This document shows positions 28,660 through 37,501 of a DNA stretch of 64,000 nucleotides, piece by piece. Source of the stretch: Clostridium sp. CM027 (GTDB lineage: Bacteria; Bacillota; Clostridia; Clostridiales; Clostridiaceae). The stretch covers positions 1,674,001 to 1,738,000 of the forward strand of contig NZ_CP077725.1 in the NCBI RefSeq assembly GCF_024730565.1. The letters run 5' to 3'. A program made the translations under genes and the position numbers. Below the pieces are notes generated by a model. That model made no database searches and was not told where the DNA came from. It saw only the letters and a list, made by a program, of their open reading frames with translations. How positions within the stretch are numbered: the stretch's first letter is position 1; the number at the start of each line of letters is the position of its first letter.

Positions 28660-29220
28660 TTATTTTATATAATTTACCGTATTTTCTTTTCTCGCTGGTG
28701 CATTAGTTATCTCAATTTTTTTATATCCAAGGCAAAATGCATGTATTTGTCTAAATCCTTCTGGTATTTCAAGCTCCTTAACAAACTCTGCACCTTCTTC
28801 GCTATTTAATAGATGTGCAATAAGACCAATCCAACAAGAACCAATTTCTAAGGCTTCTGCTGCTATAAGCATATTTTCTACTGCCACTGCGCAATCAACT
28901 GAGGCGGAGTTGTTACTTTTGTCTCCTGAAACTAATACTACAGTTGGTGCATTGTAAAACACATGAAATTTTTCATTATCAGCAAATCTTCTAATATATT
29001 CATTATCAGATTTTTTAGCAATTTCTTTAAAAGCATCACTTAATCTGTCTATAATATCTTTTCTTTGTATTATCGTAAAATGCCATGGCTGCGTATTATT
29101 AGCACTCGGTGCATAAATACCTGCATCTATTATATCTGTCACATGTGCTCCATTAACTTGTTCTGGTAAAAACGCCCTTGTGCTTCTTCTATTTCTTATG
29201 TTTTTTAAAGTTTCATTCAT
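28660..29220 (-). CDS. Nitroreductase-family FMN protein
   Basis: A 186-residue protein with nitroreductase hallmarks: N-terminal RRSTRAFLPEQV (Arg/Ser/Arg FMN-phosphate contacts), APSANNTQPWHF around 38-49, and GSCWIGLIAH plus LGY near the C-terminus. It should bind FMN as a homodimer and reduce nitro compounds, quinones or similar with NAD(P)H; the physiological substrate is unknown. No Fe-S cluster motif is present, so it is the plain short form. It is a monocistronic gene with its own terminator. Confidence 0.9.
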   Translation of the reverse strand: MNETLKNIRNRRSTRAFLPEQVNGAHVTDIIDAGIYAPSANNTQPWHFTIIQRKDIIDRLSDAFKEIAKKSDNEYIRRFADNEKFHVFYNAPTVVLVSGDKSNNSASVDCAVAVENMLIAAEALEIGSCWIGLIAHLLNSEEGAEFVKELEIPEGFRQIHAFCLGYKKIEITNAPARKENTVNYIK

Positions 29221-29430
29221 TTTAAAGTCCTCCGTTTACTTATTTTTTTGAATACACCGCATTGTAAAGCCTTTTAATAACAGTATAATACCCTATTTGC
29301 CCTACATAAAACAAACATTTATTTTTATTGTCATTAGTTATAATAATACTACTGTATTAGTTTAATGTAAGTACGCACTTTTACAACATATAGTCACTAA
29401 AATAATACCATCATTATATTTAAGCTAACC

Positions 29431-29781
29431 CTACAGATAATATCTTATATTATCAATTACAATTCCAGAAACCAGAATCATGATATTTATAATAAGTAAT
29501 ACATTAACAAAGTTTATAACCTGAAATCTTTCTTTCCACTGCTTATCATTTCTAAGCGATCTTCTTGCGTTTCTCTTTAATATAAAGCCAGAATAAACAA
29601 TTAAGCCAAGGCCTCCTACAATGAATAATGTACTACGTACAATTTCTAGTGTGACTTTAGTTCCACCGTGTTTTACTAAAATAGCTCCTAATATAGATAT
29701 TAATATTAATATTAGAGATATTATTAATCCCAATATTATTGATTTAATAATATCCTTAATAAAAATTAAAATTTTGTCCAT
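29431..29781 (-). CDS. Small integral membrane protein of unknown function
   Basis: A 116-residue protein with three clear hydrophobic segments (about 12-35, 47-66 and 88-110) and a short basic loop (KRNARRSLRNDKQWKER) between the second and third. No family recognised. The ATG follows GGGGAGGATA, a good ribosome site. It begins 45 bases after the stop of the last opp gene on the same strand. It may therefore be the tail of the opp transcript, or separate, because a stem-loop spans the oppF stop. Confidence 0.65.
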   Translation of the reverse strand: MDKILIFIKDIIKSIILGLIISLILILISILGAILVKHGGTKVTLEIVRSTLFIVGGLGLIVYSGFILKRNARRSLRNDKQWKERFQVINFVNVLLIINIMILVSGIVIDNIRYYL

Positions 29782-29800
29782 ATGGTTATCCTCCCCTATA

Positions 29801-29838
29801 CATTTATATTAAAATAACAAATCATTTTAATATAAATG
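29801..29838 (-). terminator. Stem-loop across the end of oppF
   Basis: A perfect 15-bp AT-rich inverted repeat (29801-29815 and 29824-29838) overlaps the oppF stop codon. It has no T run on the minus strand, so it may be a weak terminator or an RNA-stabilising end. Confidence 0.45.
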
Positions 29839-30795
29839 GCAAGCTACAAAATGATTTGGAGCTACTTCTTTAAGAAGTGGTGTTTGCTCACTACATAAGG
29901 AAGTAGCATAGCTACATCTTGTCTTAAATCTACATCCAATTGGAGGATTTATTGGGCTTGGAACCTCACCTTTAAGCATTATCTTTTCCCTTGTTCTTTC
30001 AAGTCTTGGGTCAGGAATTGGAATTGCTGATAAAAGAGCTTTAGTATATGGATGAAGAGGATTTTTATAAAGCTCTCCACTCTCTGTAATTTCAGCTATA
30101 ACACCTAGATACATAACAGCTACTCTGTCAGACATATGTTTAACCATTGAAAGATCATGGGCAATAAATAAATAAGTAAGTCCCATTTCTCTCTGAAGTT
30201 TAATAAGAAGATTTACAACCTGCGCCTGTATGGAAACATCAAGGGCTGATATAGGTTCATCGCACATTATAAATTTAGGTTCAACAGCTAATGCTCTTGC
30301 TATCCCTATTCTTTGTCTTTGTCCACCTGAGAACTCATGAACAAATCTATTACTATGTTCTTTATTAAGCCCAACTAGTTGTAAAAGATTCTGAATTCTA
30401 TCTGTTCTATCTTTACCATTAGCCGCAATCTTATGGATATCAATTCCCTCTGCTATTATGTCTCCAACTGTCATTCTTGGATCTAATGATGCATATGGAT
30501 CTTGAAAAATTGTTTGTACTTCTTTGTAAAATGCTTTCTTTTCAACCCCCTGTATTTTATGAACATCCCTTCCCTTATATAGGACACTACCGGAAGTTTT
30601 ATTGTACATTCCTATACAAGTTCTACCACAAGTAGTCTTCCCGCAGCCAGATTCCCCAACAAGGCCTAAAGTTTCACCTTCTCTTATTACAAAACTCACA
30701 TCATCAACTGCTTTTAAAACTGCATTTTTTCCTACATCAAAATATTTCTTTAAATTCTTAACTTCTAATACTACATCTTTTTTGTTTTCTGTCAT
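29827..30795 (-). CDS. oppF: Oligopeptide ABC transporter ATPase OppF
   Basis: A 322-residue ABC ATPase: Walker A GESGCGKT, signature FSGGQRQRIGIARAL, Walker B FIMCDEPISALD, switch His in FIAHD, and the C-terminal oligo_HPY peptide-transporter tail with GCRFKTRCSYATSLC. This tail and the long ALLSAIPIPDPRLERTR linker mark the Opp/Dpp class. It pairs with OppD to drive peptide import. Its start overlaps the oppD stop by four bases (ATGA), so the two are translationally coupled. It is the last of five genes in canonical oppABCDF order. Confidence 0.93.
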   Translation of the reverse strand: MTENKKDVVLEVKNLKKYFDVGKNAVLKAVDDVSFVIREGETLGLVGESGCGKTTCGRTCIGMYNKTSGSVLYKGRDVHKIQGVEKKAFYKEVQTIFQDPYASLDPRMTVGDIIAEGIDIHKIAANGKDRTDRIQNLLQLVGLNKEHSNRFVHEFSGGQRQRIGIARALAVEPKFIMCDEPISALDVSIQAQVVNLLIKLQREMGLTYLFIAHDLSMVKHMSDRVAVMYLGVIAEITESGELYKNPLHPYTKALLSAIPIPDPRLERTREKIMLKGEVPSPINPPIGCRFKTRCSYATSLCSEQTPLLKEVAPNHFVACHLY

Positions 30796-31817
30796 TGTAA
30801 CTCACCCCCACCAACTTCAAAAGGTAGATTTAACTTTGGAGCCATTTCATGATGAAGCCAACAAGATGCCCTATGTTCTCCTCCAAATTTGTATGTAGGA
30901 GGTTCCTTTGTTAAACATATCTTCATACAATATATACATCTTTGTGCAAATCCACAGCCCTTTGGAGGACAAACCATGTCAGGTGGTGTGCCTTTAATAG
31001 CTACTAATCTTTCCTTATTTTCAAGATCTAATCTTGGCACTGCTTTAAGTAATGCCCAAGTATAAGGATGCTTAGGGTTGTAGAATATTTCCTCAGAATT
31101 CCCTCCTTCAACTACCTTGCCAGCGTACATAACAAATATCCTGTTAGCTAGGTCAGCAACCACTCCAAGGTCATGAGTAATTAGTATAACCGATGTTCCT
31201 AGCTTTTGTTGAAGACTTTTAATTATATCTATAATCTGTGCTTGTATTGTAACGTCTAATGCTGTGGTTGGCTCGTCAGCTATTATCATGCTTGGATTAC
31301 ATGCAAGGGCTATAGCAATCATAACTCTTTGCCTCATACCACCTGAAAATTCATGTGGATATTGATTAAGTCTTCTATCCGCATTAGGAATTCCAACAAG
31401 TTCTAACATTTTTAAAGCCTCTTTTAAAGCCTCACTCTTATTCATTCCTCTGTGAATTATTAAATTTTCTGCGATTTGGTTGCCAACTTTCATAGTTGGA
31501 TTTAAGGCTGTTAAAGCATCTTGAAAAATCATACTACATTGCTCACCCCTAAAATCTTGCCACTGCTTCTCAGTAAATTTTAATATATTTTCACCTTTAT
31601 ATATAATTTCACTACCTTCTTTAACAACTCCTTGTGGTGATTGTATTAATCCCATTATTGCCTTAGAAGTAACAGTTTTACCACATCCTGATTCTCCAAC
31701 TATTGCTATACATTCTCCTTTATCTATGTCAAAGGACATTCCTCTTACCGCTTGTACTTCACCGGCATAAGTATTATATGATACTTTTAAATTTTTAACT
31801 TCTATTAGCTTTTCCAT
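30792..31817 (-). CDS. oppD: Oligopeptide ABC transporter ATPase OppD
   Basis: A 341-residue ABC ATPase: Walker [21 protein letters not shown]-loop region, signature [15 protein letters not shown], Walker [17 protein letters not shown] switch. The oligo_HPY tail has [15 protein letters not shown]. Related DppD proteins have been reported to bind a 4Fe-4S cluster in this Cys-rich segment; whether this one does is not known. The start at 31817 has AGGAGG six bases upstream; an in-frame upstream ATG at 31859 would run into oppC and is rejected. Confidence 0.93.
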   Translation of the reverse strand: MEKLIEVKNLKVSYNTYAGEVQAVRGMSFDIDKGECIAIVGESGCGKTVTSKAIMGLIQSPQGVVKEGSEIIYKGENILKFTEKQWQDFRGEQCSMIFQDALTALNPTMKVGNQIAENLIIHRGMNKSEALKEALKMLELVGIPNADRRLNQYPHEFSGGMRQRVMIAIALACNPSMIIADEPTTALDVTIQAQIIDIIKSLQQKLGTSVILITHDLGVVADLANRIFVMYAGKVVEGGNSEEIFYNPKHPYTWALLKAVPRLDLENKERLVAIKGTPPDMVCPPKGCGFAQRCIYCMKICLTKEPPTYKFGGEHRASCWLHHEMAPKLNLPFEVGGGELQ

Positions 31818-31830
31818 AGCTTTCCTCCTA

Positions 31831-32748
31831 CTATTGACGAAGTTTTGGATCAAGTGCATCTCTTAAGCCATCACCAAACAAATTAAATACTAACACCGTT
31901 AAACAAATTGCAAATGTTGGAAAAAATAATTGATATGGATAAAAAGCCATTGCACTTTGTCCATAGGATATAAGTACACCCCAGCTTGTATTTGGAGCCT
32001 GAAGTCCGAGTCCTAAAAAGCTTAGTCCTGCTTCTGCAAATATATATCCCGGTATGCTAGTTGCAATAGTTAATATCAATACTCCTATTGTATTTGGAAT
32101 TAAATGTTTTATTATAACTCTTACCGGCGAAGCGCCTAATGCCTCAGCTGCAAGTATATATTCATTTTCCCTAAGTTGCATCAACTGCCCTCTTATCATT
32201 CTTGATGTACCACACCATGATGTAATGGTCAATGCAATAATTAAAGTTGTAATACTATTACCTAAAACTACCATTATTAGTATTGTTAAAAGTAATGATG
32301 GGATACTAGTTAATACCTCTATAATTCTCATCATAACCTCATCTATCCATCCGCCAAAGTAAGCCATTACACCGCCGTATAAGCATCCAACAATTATTTG
32401 TATGCCTGTTGCAATCAACCCTATTGCAATGGATACTCTACCACCATACCAAATTCTTGCGAATAAATCTCTTCCTAATGCATCAGTTCCAAACCAATAT
32501 TCACTACAGGGTGATATATTTTTTTTGCTTCCATTAACCGTCTTGAAATCCTTTCCATTTATATACGGACCAAAAATAACCATTAATATTAATACTATTA
32601 ATATCACTAACGATATCATTGCAATAGGATTTTTTTTAAGTCTTCTCCAAGCATCCTGCCAGTATGTTATATTGGGTCTTGTTATCATATCAGCATTTTG
32701 CTGTTCACAATCAATTAATTCAAACTCTTCTTTTTTAAATTTTGTCAT
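31831..32748 (-). CDS. oppC: Oligopeptide ABC transporter permease OppC
   Basis: A 305-residue inner-membrane permease of the OppC type: an N-terminal helix (about 40-62), an extracytoplasmic loop with the family's FGTDALGRDLFARIWYGGR, five further helices and the EAA loop (EALGASPVRVIIKHLIPN). It ends GDGLRDALDPKLRQ, the usual OppC/DppC end. With OppB it forms the peptide channel. It is 14-15 bases from its neighbours, consistent with a single transcript. Confidence 0.93.
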   Translation of the reverse strand: MTKFKKEEFELIDCEQQNADMITRPNITYWQDAWRRLKKNPIAMISLVILIVLILMVIFGPYINGKDFKTVNGSKKNISPCSEYWFGTDALGRDLFARIWYGGRVSIAIGLIATGIQIIVGCLYGGVMAYFGGWIDEVMMRIIEVLTSIPSLLLTILIMVVLGNSITTLIIALTITSWCGTSRMIRGQLMQLRENEYILAAEALGASPVRVIIKHLIPNTIGVLILTIATSIPGYIFAEAGLSFLGLGLQAPNTSWGVLISYGQSAMAFYPYQLFFPTFAICLTVLVFNLFGDGLRDALDPKLRQ

Positions 32749-32763
32749 TGATAACTCCCCCCT

Positions 32764-33720
32764 TTATTTTTTACCACCTGTAAGTCTTATTCTTGGATCA
32801 ACAACTGTATACAATATATCGGACATAAATATACACAATATATACATAGCCGTAGTTAATATTGTTTGTCCCATAATTATCGGAAGATCTAGTCCTTGAA
32901 CTGCTCCTATATAATAAAGCCCCAGTCCCGGAATAGAAAATACTCTTTCAATAAAAAATGATCCCGTTATACACATTACAATAGTCATAGGAAGAAATGT
33001 AACTATTGGTATCATTGAGTTTCTCATTATATGCTTAGATATTAATCTTTTAGTTGATAATCCTTTAGATTTTGCAGTTAATACATAATCTTGATTAATA
33101 ACATCAAGCATAGAAGTTTTTAAAAGTCTTGAATAATGTGCAATATAGCCAAAACATCCTGCTAATGTAGGTAGAACTGTATACTCCCATCCACCCAGCC
33201 ACAAATCTTTACCTTTAGGCCATCCTATTACTGGAAACCACCCAAGATCTCCTGCAAACCATTTTTGAAGTAGTAATGCAAATACAAAGGATGGTATAGA
33301 AATAAGAAAAACAGCACTGGTTATTACGGTGTAGTCAACCCATGTACCTCTTTTCATAGCTGCAAGAATCCCCAGCATAATTCCAATAACCATTCCCAGT
33401 ACCATTTGTTGTATTCCAAGCCTTGCAGATGCTGGTAGCTTGTCTTTTATTATACTTCCCATAGTTTGTCCAGGATAAACTATGGATTCACCAAAGTCGC
33501 CTCTTAACATACCCGTAATACACTTAACATATCTTTCACCAACCGGTTTATCATATCCGTATTTTATATAAATTTGTTCTTTTATATTTGTTGGTAATTT
33601 TTCAACTTTTGAAATTAGTGGATCACCAGGCACCGCTTGCAATAAAAAGAATGTAGCTGTTGCTATTATAAAAAGCGTGAGTAACATTTCCCCAAATCTT
33701 CTAATAGTATAATGAATCAT
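32764..33720 (-). CDS. oppB: Oligopeptide ABC transporter permease OppB
   Basis: A 318-residue permease of the OppB type: the start IRRFGEMLLTLFIIATATFFLL, PGDPL, the YGYDKPVGERY loop, RGDFGESIVYPGQ, the EAA loop (AKSKGLSTKRLISKHIMRNS) and the closing DILYTVVDPRIRL. Six hydrophobic helices are seen. The ATG at 33720 is preceded by GGAGAG; an earlier in-frame codon at 33756 lies inside the intercistronic hairpin and is rejected. It forms the translocation channel with OppC. Confidence 0.93.
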   Translation of the reverse strand: MIHYTIRRFGEMLLTLFIIATATFFLLQAVPGDPLISKVEKLPTNIKEQIYIKYGYDKPVGERYVKCITGMLRGDFGESIVYPGQTMGSIIKDKLPASARLGIQQMVLGMVIGIMLGILAAMKRGTWVDYTVITSAVFLISIPSFVFALLLQKWFAGDLGWFPVIGWPKGKDLWLGGWEYTVLPTLAGCFGYIAHYSRLLKTSMLDVINQDYVLTAKSKGLSTKRLISKHIMRNSMIPIVTFLPMTIVMCITGSFFIERVFSIPGLGLYYIGAVQGLDLPIIMGQTILTTAMYILCIFMSDILYTVVDPRIRLTGGKK

Positions 33721-33743
33721 GAAACTCTCTCCTTTTTTATAAC

Positions 33744-33771
33744 GCACAGGGCTCACAATGAGCTCCTGTGC
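33744..33771 (-). promoter_or_regulatory. Intercistronic stem-loop between oppA and oppB
   Basis: A 12-bp stem with one bulged base (GCACAGG-GCTCA / TGAGC-T-CCTGTGC) and a 3-base loop lies in the 66-base oppA-oppB gap. No T run follows it. Such hairpins commonly protect the upstream binding-protein message or partly attenuate the permease genes, giving excess binding protein. Confidence 0.7.
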
Positions 33772-33786
33772 ATATTATTATGATTA

Positions 33787-35496
33787 CTATTTTCTACCAG
33801 AAGTGTATGCCCATCTCCATTCATACATACCTCCAAAATGAGGGCTCATGAAATCTTTAACATAATTTTGTGAGAATCTCCTTGTATCTTGATAATAAAT
33901 TGGAGCTAAAGCAACATCATCCTTAACTAACATTTCTTCAAGTTTTTGGTATTTTTTTAATCTATTTGCAGGGTTTATCTCAGTTTCAAGCTCTTTAATT
34001 TTCTTATTATATTCTGGATTATTATACTTAATTATATTATTGTCACCTTTACTAGAAAACATTTCGAAAAAACTTATTGGATCATCGAAATCTGCTCCCC
34101 ATCCACCGTAGCAAGCATCCCATTTTCTATCTTTTCTAGCTTGCTGTAAAAGCGGAGTAGTTCCAAATACTTCTACAGATAATTCTATTCCTAAATTCGT
34201 TTTAAATTGTTGCTGCCACCATTCATTAGTTTGTTTTTTAGCTGAGGTATCTCCCATAGCAATATATTTAAGTTTTATCTTGCTTAAATCTGTATCCTTT
34301 CCAAGCTCTTTAAGTCCTTCTTTAAATAATGCTTGAAGTTTTTCAGGCTTGTTTACATACTCAGTTGCTAAATCTTTTAATGGTTCTTTAACTTGCTCTC
34401 TATATACATCTTTACCTGATTGTAATGACTTTGGAATCCACCCATAAGCTGGAGAGTATCTACTCAGAAGTGTTTTTACATAGTCTTCTCTATCAAATGC
34501 TAATGACATTGCAAGTCTTATCTTTTTATTTGACATTAATCCACTTGGTCCACCATCATTGTTGAAGGCTAAATACCCGGTAGTTGGATCCTCCCCTTCA
34601 TTATATTGAAATTTTCCTGCCTTTGCTTCGTCTTGCCACTTCTTAACATACTCTTGACTACATCCAGTAACATCTAGTTGTGAACTCTCAAATAATTGAG
34701 CTTGAGTTGAGAATTCTGGAATGGCATTCATATCTACAGTTTTAATGAATACGTTTTCCGCGTCCCAATAGCTAGGATTCTTTTCAAAGGTCATGCTGTT
34801 ATTCTTTACCCATTCCTTTATTTTATAAGGCCCACAATAAACTTGTTTTGAACTGTCTGTTTTCCATTTCTCCCCACCTTTTTTTATAACATCAAGTCTT
34901 ATTGGCCCAAAATTAACAAATGATAATTTCTTTTCAAAATATGGTGTAGGTCTAACTAAATTTATAGCTAATGTCTTATCATCTTTTGCTACTACCCCAA
35001 CATCTTCAGACTTTCCAGTACCATTATTGAAATCTTCAGCACCTTTTATTTCATAGGCATAGTATGCATATGAAAAGGCATTATCCTTTTTCAACAATCT
35101 TTGGAATGAATCCACATATTGCTGAGCTGTAACTGGCACACCATCGCTCCATTTATAATCTCTTAAGTGAAAGGTCCAAGTTAATCCATCCTTAGATGTT
35201 TCCCAGCTTTTAGCTCCTCCTGGTTCAATTTTGTCTTTCCCATCTACAACCTTTATTCTTGTTAAACCTTCTTGTATTTCATTTATTACTGTGAAAGAGA
35301 ATCCATCCGATGCTTCATTGGAATCTAAGGTCAAAGGTTCAACTAAGGGTACCTTTAAATGTTGATCATCATCTTTTTTAGTACTAGTATTCGTTGAAAC
35401 TGTTGCTTTGTCTTTTTTGCATCCCACTAGGCCCGTTGCAACCGTTAACATCATTGTTGATGTCAGCAGCAAACTAAGTATCCTTTTTGTTTTCAC
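33787..35496 (-). CDS. oppA: Oligopeptide-binding lipoprotein OppA
   Basis: A 569-residue extracytoplasmic solute-binding protein of family 5. The lipoprotein signal ends in LVGC (lipidated C26). The domain shows EPLTLDSNEASDG, IQEGLTR, WTFHLRDYKWSDGVPVTAQ and YKIKEWVKNNSMTFEKNP, plus MSLAFDREDYV further on, all typical of OppA/DppA-like peptide receptors. It captures peptides at the outer face and delivers them to OppBC. The start is GTG with AGGGGGG eight bases upstream. It is the first gene of the operon, with a palindrome in its upstream region. Confidence 0.93.
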   Translation of the reverse strand: MKTKRILSLLLTSTMMLTVATGLVGCKKDKATVSTNTSTKKDDDQHLKVPLVEPLTLDSNEASDGFSFTVINEIQEGLTRIKVVDGKDKIEPGGAKSWETSKDGLTWTFHLRDYKWSDGVPVTAQQYVDSFQRLLKKDNAFSYAYYAYEIKGAEDFNNGTGKSEDVGVVAKDDKTLAINLVRPTPYFEKKLSFVNFGPIRLDVIKKGGEKWKTDSSKQVYCGPYKIKEWVKNNSMTFEKNPSYWDAENVFIKTVDMNAIPEFSTQAQLFESSQLDVTGCSQEYVKKWQDEAKAGKFQYNEGEDPTTGYLAFNNDGGPSGLMSNKKIRLAMSLAFDREDYVKTLLSRYSPAYGWIPKSLQSGKDVYREQVKEPLKDLATEYVNKPEKLQALFKEGLKELGKDTDLSKIKLKYIAMGDTSAKKQTNEWWQQQFKTNLGIELSVEVFGTTPLLQQARKDRKWDACYGGWGADFDDPISFFEMFSSKGDNNIIKYNNPEYNKKIKELETEINPANRLKKYQKLEEMLVKDDVALAPIYYQDTRRFSQNYVKDFMSPHFGGMYEWRWAYTSGRK

Positions 35497-35535
35497 TAAA
35501 TAATCCCCCCTAAATATTAATAATTTCTATATAGA

Positions 35536-35554
35536 CCTTATACTAAGTATAAGG
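35536..35554. promoter_or_regulatory. Perfect 8-3-8 palindrome upstream of oppA
   Basis: CCTTATAC-TAA-GTATAAGG is a perfect inverted repeat 40-58 bases before the oppA start codon. On the minus strand it contains a TATACT hexamer that could be the -10. This is a likely operator, or else a leader hairpin. The regulator is unknown; it does not match the CodY or cre consensus. Confidence 0.55.
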
Positions 35555-35724
35555 GAATATATCCTTAACATTTTGGTGTTTTAATTCTTGTTTTATTCAA
35601 TAAATCTTTATTGTTGACATTAATAGTATATGTATGTATTTTATATTATATTAATCTATAATTTGGTAATTTGCAATATATTTAAATATTTAAAATTACC
35701 CATCACACTAAAAAAATAAATGTA

Positions 35725-35733
35725 TGATATAAT
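35725..35733 (+). promoter_or_regulatory. Extended -10 promoter of the HEAT/methyltransferase gene
   Basis: TGATATAAT is a perfect extended -10, 55 bases before the ATG; no good -35 is present. A second candidate (TTGACA at 35614-35619, 17 bases, TATTTT) lies further upstream. Confidence 0.5.
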
Positions 35734-35788
35734 TGTATTTAATAGATTAATTATAATTTAATAAATTTAAGCATAAGAGGTGTAACAA

Positions 35789-37414
35789 ATGATAGAAAAT
35801 ACTGATAAGATATCAAGTTTAATAGAAAATCTAAAAACTTCAGATGATAAACAGAGATCTGCTATAATAAATAAACTTTCTCTAGATTATAACAATGCAA
35901 TTCCCATGTTATGGTCAAAAATAATAACTGAGGATGATCCAAGAGGAATACTTTCCGTTTTAAGGGATATTTTAAAAAAGGAAAAGCCAAAAGGAATGTT
36001 CAAAAGAACTATTGGTAATTCAAAAGAAAAACTTAGCGCTCTTCTTTCTCATTCAGATCCAAAGGTACGAAAGAATGTATGTGGCGTTATTGGAGAACTC
36101 GCAGACCCTGTGTATTTAGAAGCTTTATATAATGCCTATAACGCTGAGGATAAATTATTTGTAAGATACTCCTACGTACTTGCAATCGGGAACTGCGGCA
36201 GTGCAAATGACGCAGAAAAGTTAAAGAGAATGTTTGAAGATGTAGTAACAAATGAAAAAGCTTGTCAAGAAAATGACTCACTAGTAACAACTAATAAGCA
36301 TATTAATGAGGAAAAGCTTGCACTAACAAGAGCCATAGATAAATTGTCTCCTACAGCGCGCCATGAGTTTAAAGGATTTGAAAGTCCTGTACCTATGCTG
36401 CTCACTGTTATGAATTATCAGTATCAGCTTACTTTAAAGGAGCTAGATGATAAATGGATTGATGGTAGACTTGTAGATGACGGTATACTTATCTGCGAGA
36501 AGGATTTAGATAAGATTTACACCTGCAGGACCTTTTATGAACTTTTGTATCCTTTAGCTGAGTGTGAAGATTTAGACTTTGATTATAAGGTAATAGCTGA
36601 TGCAATTATAAATGCAAATTTTGTAGATTTTTTAAATCAGTGCCATGATAATGATTCTAATGATCCTTTTGGGTATAGAGTTGAATTTAAAACTATGGAT
36701 TCTAATAGAGAACGGTCAGAGTTTGTAAAAAACCTATCTAGAGAATTAGATGAACTTTCTTGTGGAAACTTAAGAAATAGCCCTTCCTCATATGAAGTTG
36801 AAATTCGAATACTTGAAAGAAATAATCTCTGCAGTGTATTTGTCAAACTGTATTCTGTAAAGGATAATAGATTTGACTATAGAAAAAACGACTTAGCTAC
36901 ATCCATAAATCCTGTAACTGCGGCTATTGCAATAAAATCAATAGAAAAATGGCTAGACCCTAGTGCTAAAGTTATAGACCCCTTTTGTGGCGCTGGAACA
37001 ATGCTTATTGAAAGAGCTAAATTAGAAGAATTTGGATCCTTAACAGGAGTTGATATATTTAGAACAGCTATAAACGCTGCAACAATAAATTCTAAATTAG
37101 CTAATGTGGATATAGACCTTATAGCTGAAGATATATTAGAATTTGTGCCTTACGGCCAATTTGATGAGATGATAACAAATATGCCTTTTGACAATAAGTC
37201 CACCACCCATAATAAGTACGCGGATTTGTATAGTGCATTTGTAAATAAAATCCCTGATTTTATAAGACCAGGAGGAATGGCATTTGTTTATACAATAGAA
37301 AAGCAATTATTTAGGGAAGTTCTGCTGGATAATGATAAGCTTGAATTACTTCAAGAGATAAAAATTGAAAGTGGTAGGCTTACACCTCATGTATTTGTGC
37401 TAAAAGTAAAATAA
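35789..37414 (+). CDS. HEAT-repeat plus Trm11/RlmL-like methyltransferase fusion
   Basis: A 541-residue soluble protein. The N-terminal 190 residues are helical with HEAT-like repeats (SHSDPKVRKNVCGVIGELAD, KLFVRYSYVLAIGNCGSAND). The middle (about 200-365) resembles the THUMP-like region of RNA methyltransferases. The C-terminal Rossmann domain has SAM motif I DPFCGAGT (397-404), the acidic loop GVDIF and catalytic-type motif NMPF (464-467), where N6- and N2-methylating enzymes have [DN]PP[FY]. This suggests a base-N-methyltransferase acting on rRNA or tRNA, as in RlmL/Trm11; the target is unknown. Met in place of the first Pro of the catalytic motif is unusual. Monocistronic. Confidence 0.8.
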   Translation: MIENTDKISSLIENLKTSDDKQRSAIINKLSLDYNNAIPMLWSKIITEDDPRGILSVLRDILKKEKPKGMFKRTIGNSKEKLSALLSHSDPKVRKNVCGVIGELADPVYLEALYNAYNAEDKLFVRYSYVLAIGNCGSANDAEKLKRMFEDVVTNEKACQENDSLVTTNKHINEEKLALTRAIDKLSPTARHEFKGFESPVPMLLTVMNYQYQLTLKELDDKWIDGRLVDDGILICEKDLDKIYTCRTFYELLYPLAECEDLDFDYKVIADAIINANFVDFLNQCHDNDSNDPFGYRVEFKTMDSNRERSEFVKNLSRELDELSCGNLRNSPSSYEVEIRILERNNLCSVFVKLYSVKDNRFDYRKNDLATSINPVTAAIAIKSIEKWLDPSAKVIDPFCGAGTMLIERAKLEEFGSLTGVDIFRTAINAATINSKLANVDIDLIAEDILEFVPYGQFDEMITNMPFDNKSTTHNKYADLYSAFVNKIPDFIRPGGMAFVYTIEKQLFREVLLDNDKLELLQEIKIESGRLTPHVFVLKVK

Positions 37415-37455
37415 TGCACATGAAATACATAATGAGTCTAATGTACTTATAAAAG

Positions 37456-37497
37456 AAATAGATACACCTATACATTAGGTGCATCTATTTTTTTTAC
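37456..37497 (+). terminator. Terminator of the HEAT/methyltransferase gene
   Basis: A 15-bp stem with one mismatch (37456-37470 and 37476-37490) and a 5-base loop is followed by a run of T. It sits between this gene and the convergent nadE. Confidence 0.85.
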
Positions 37498-37501
37498 AAA
37501 T

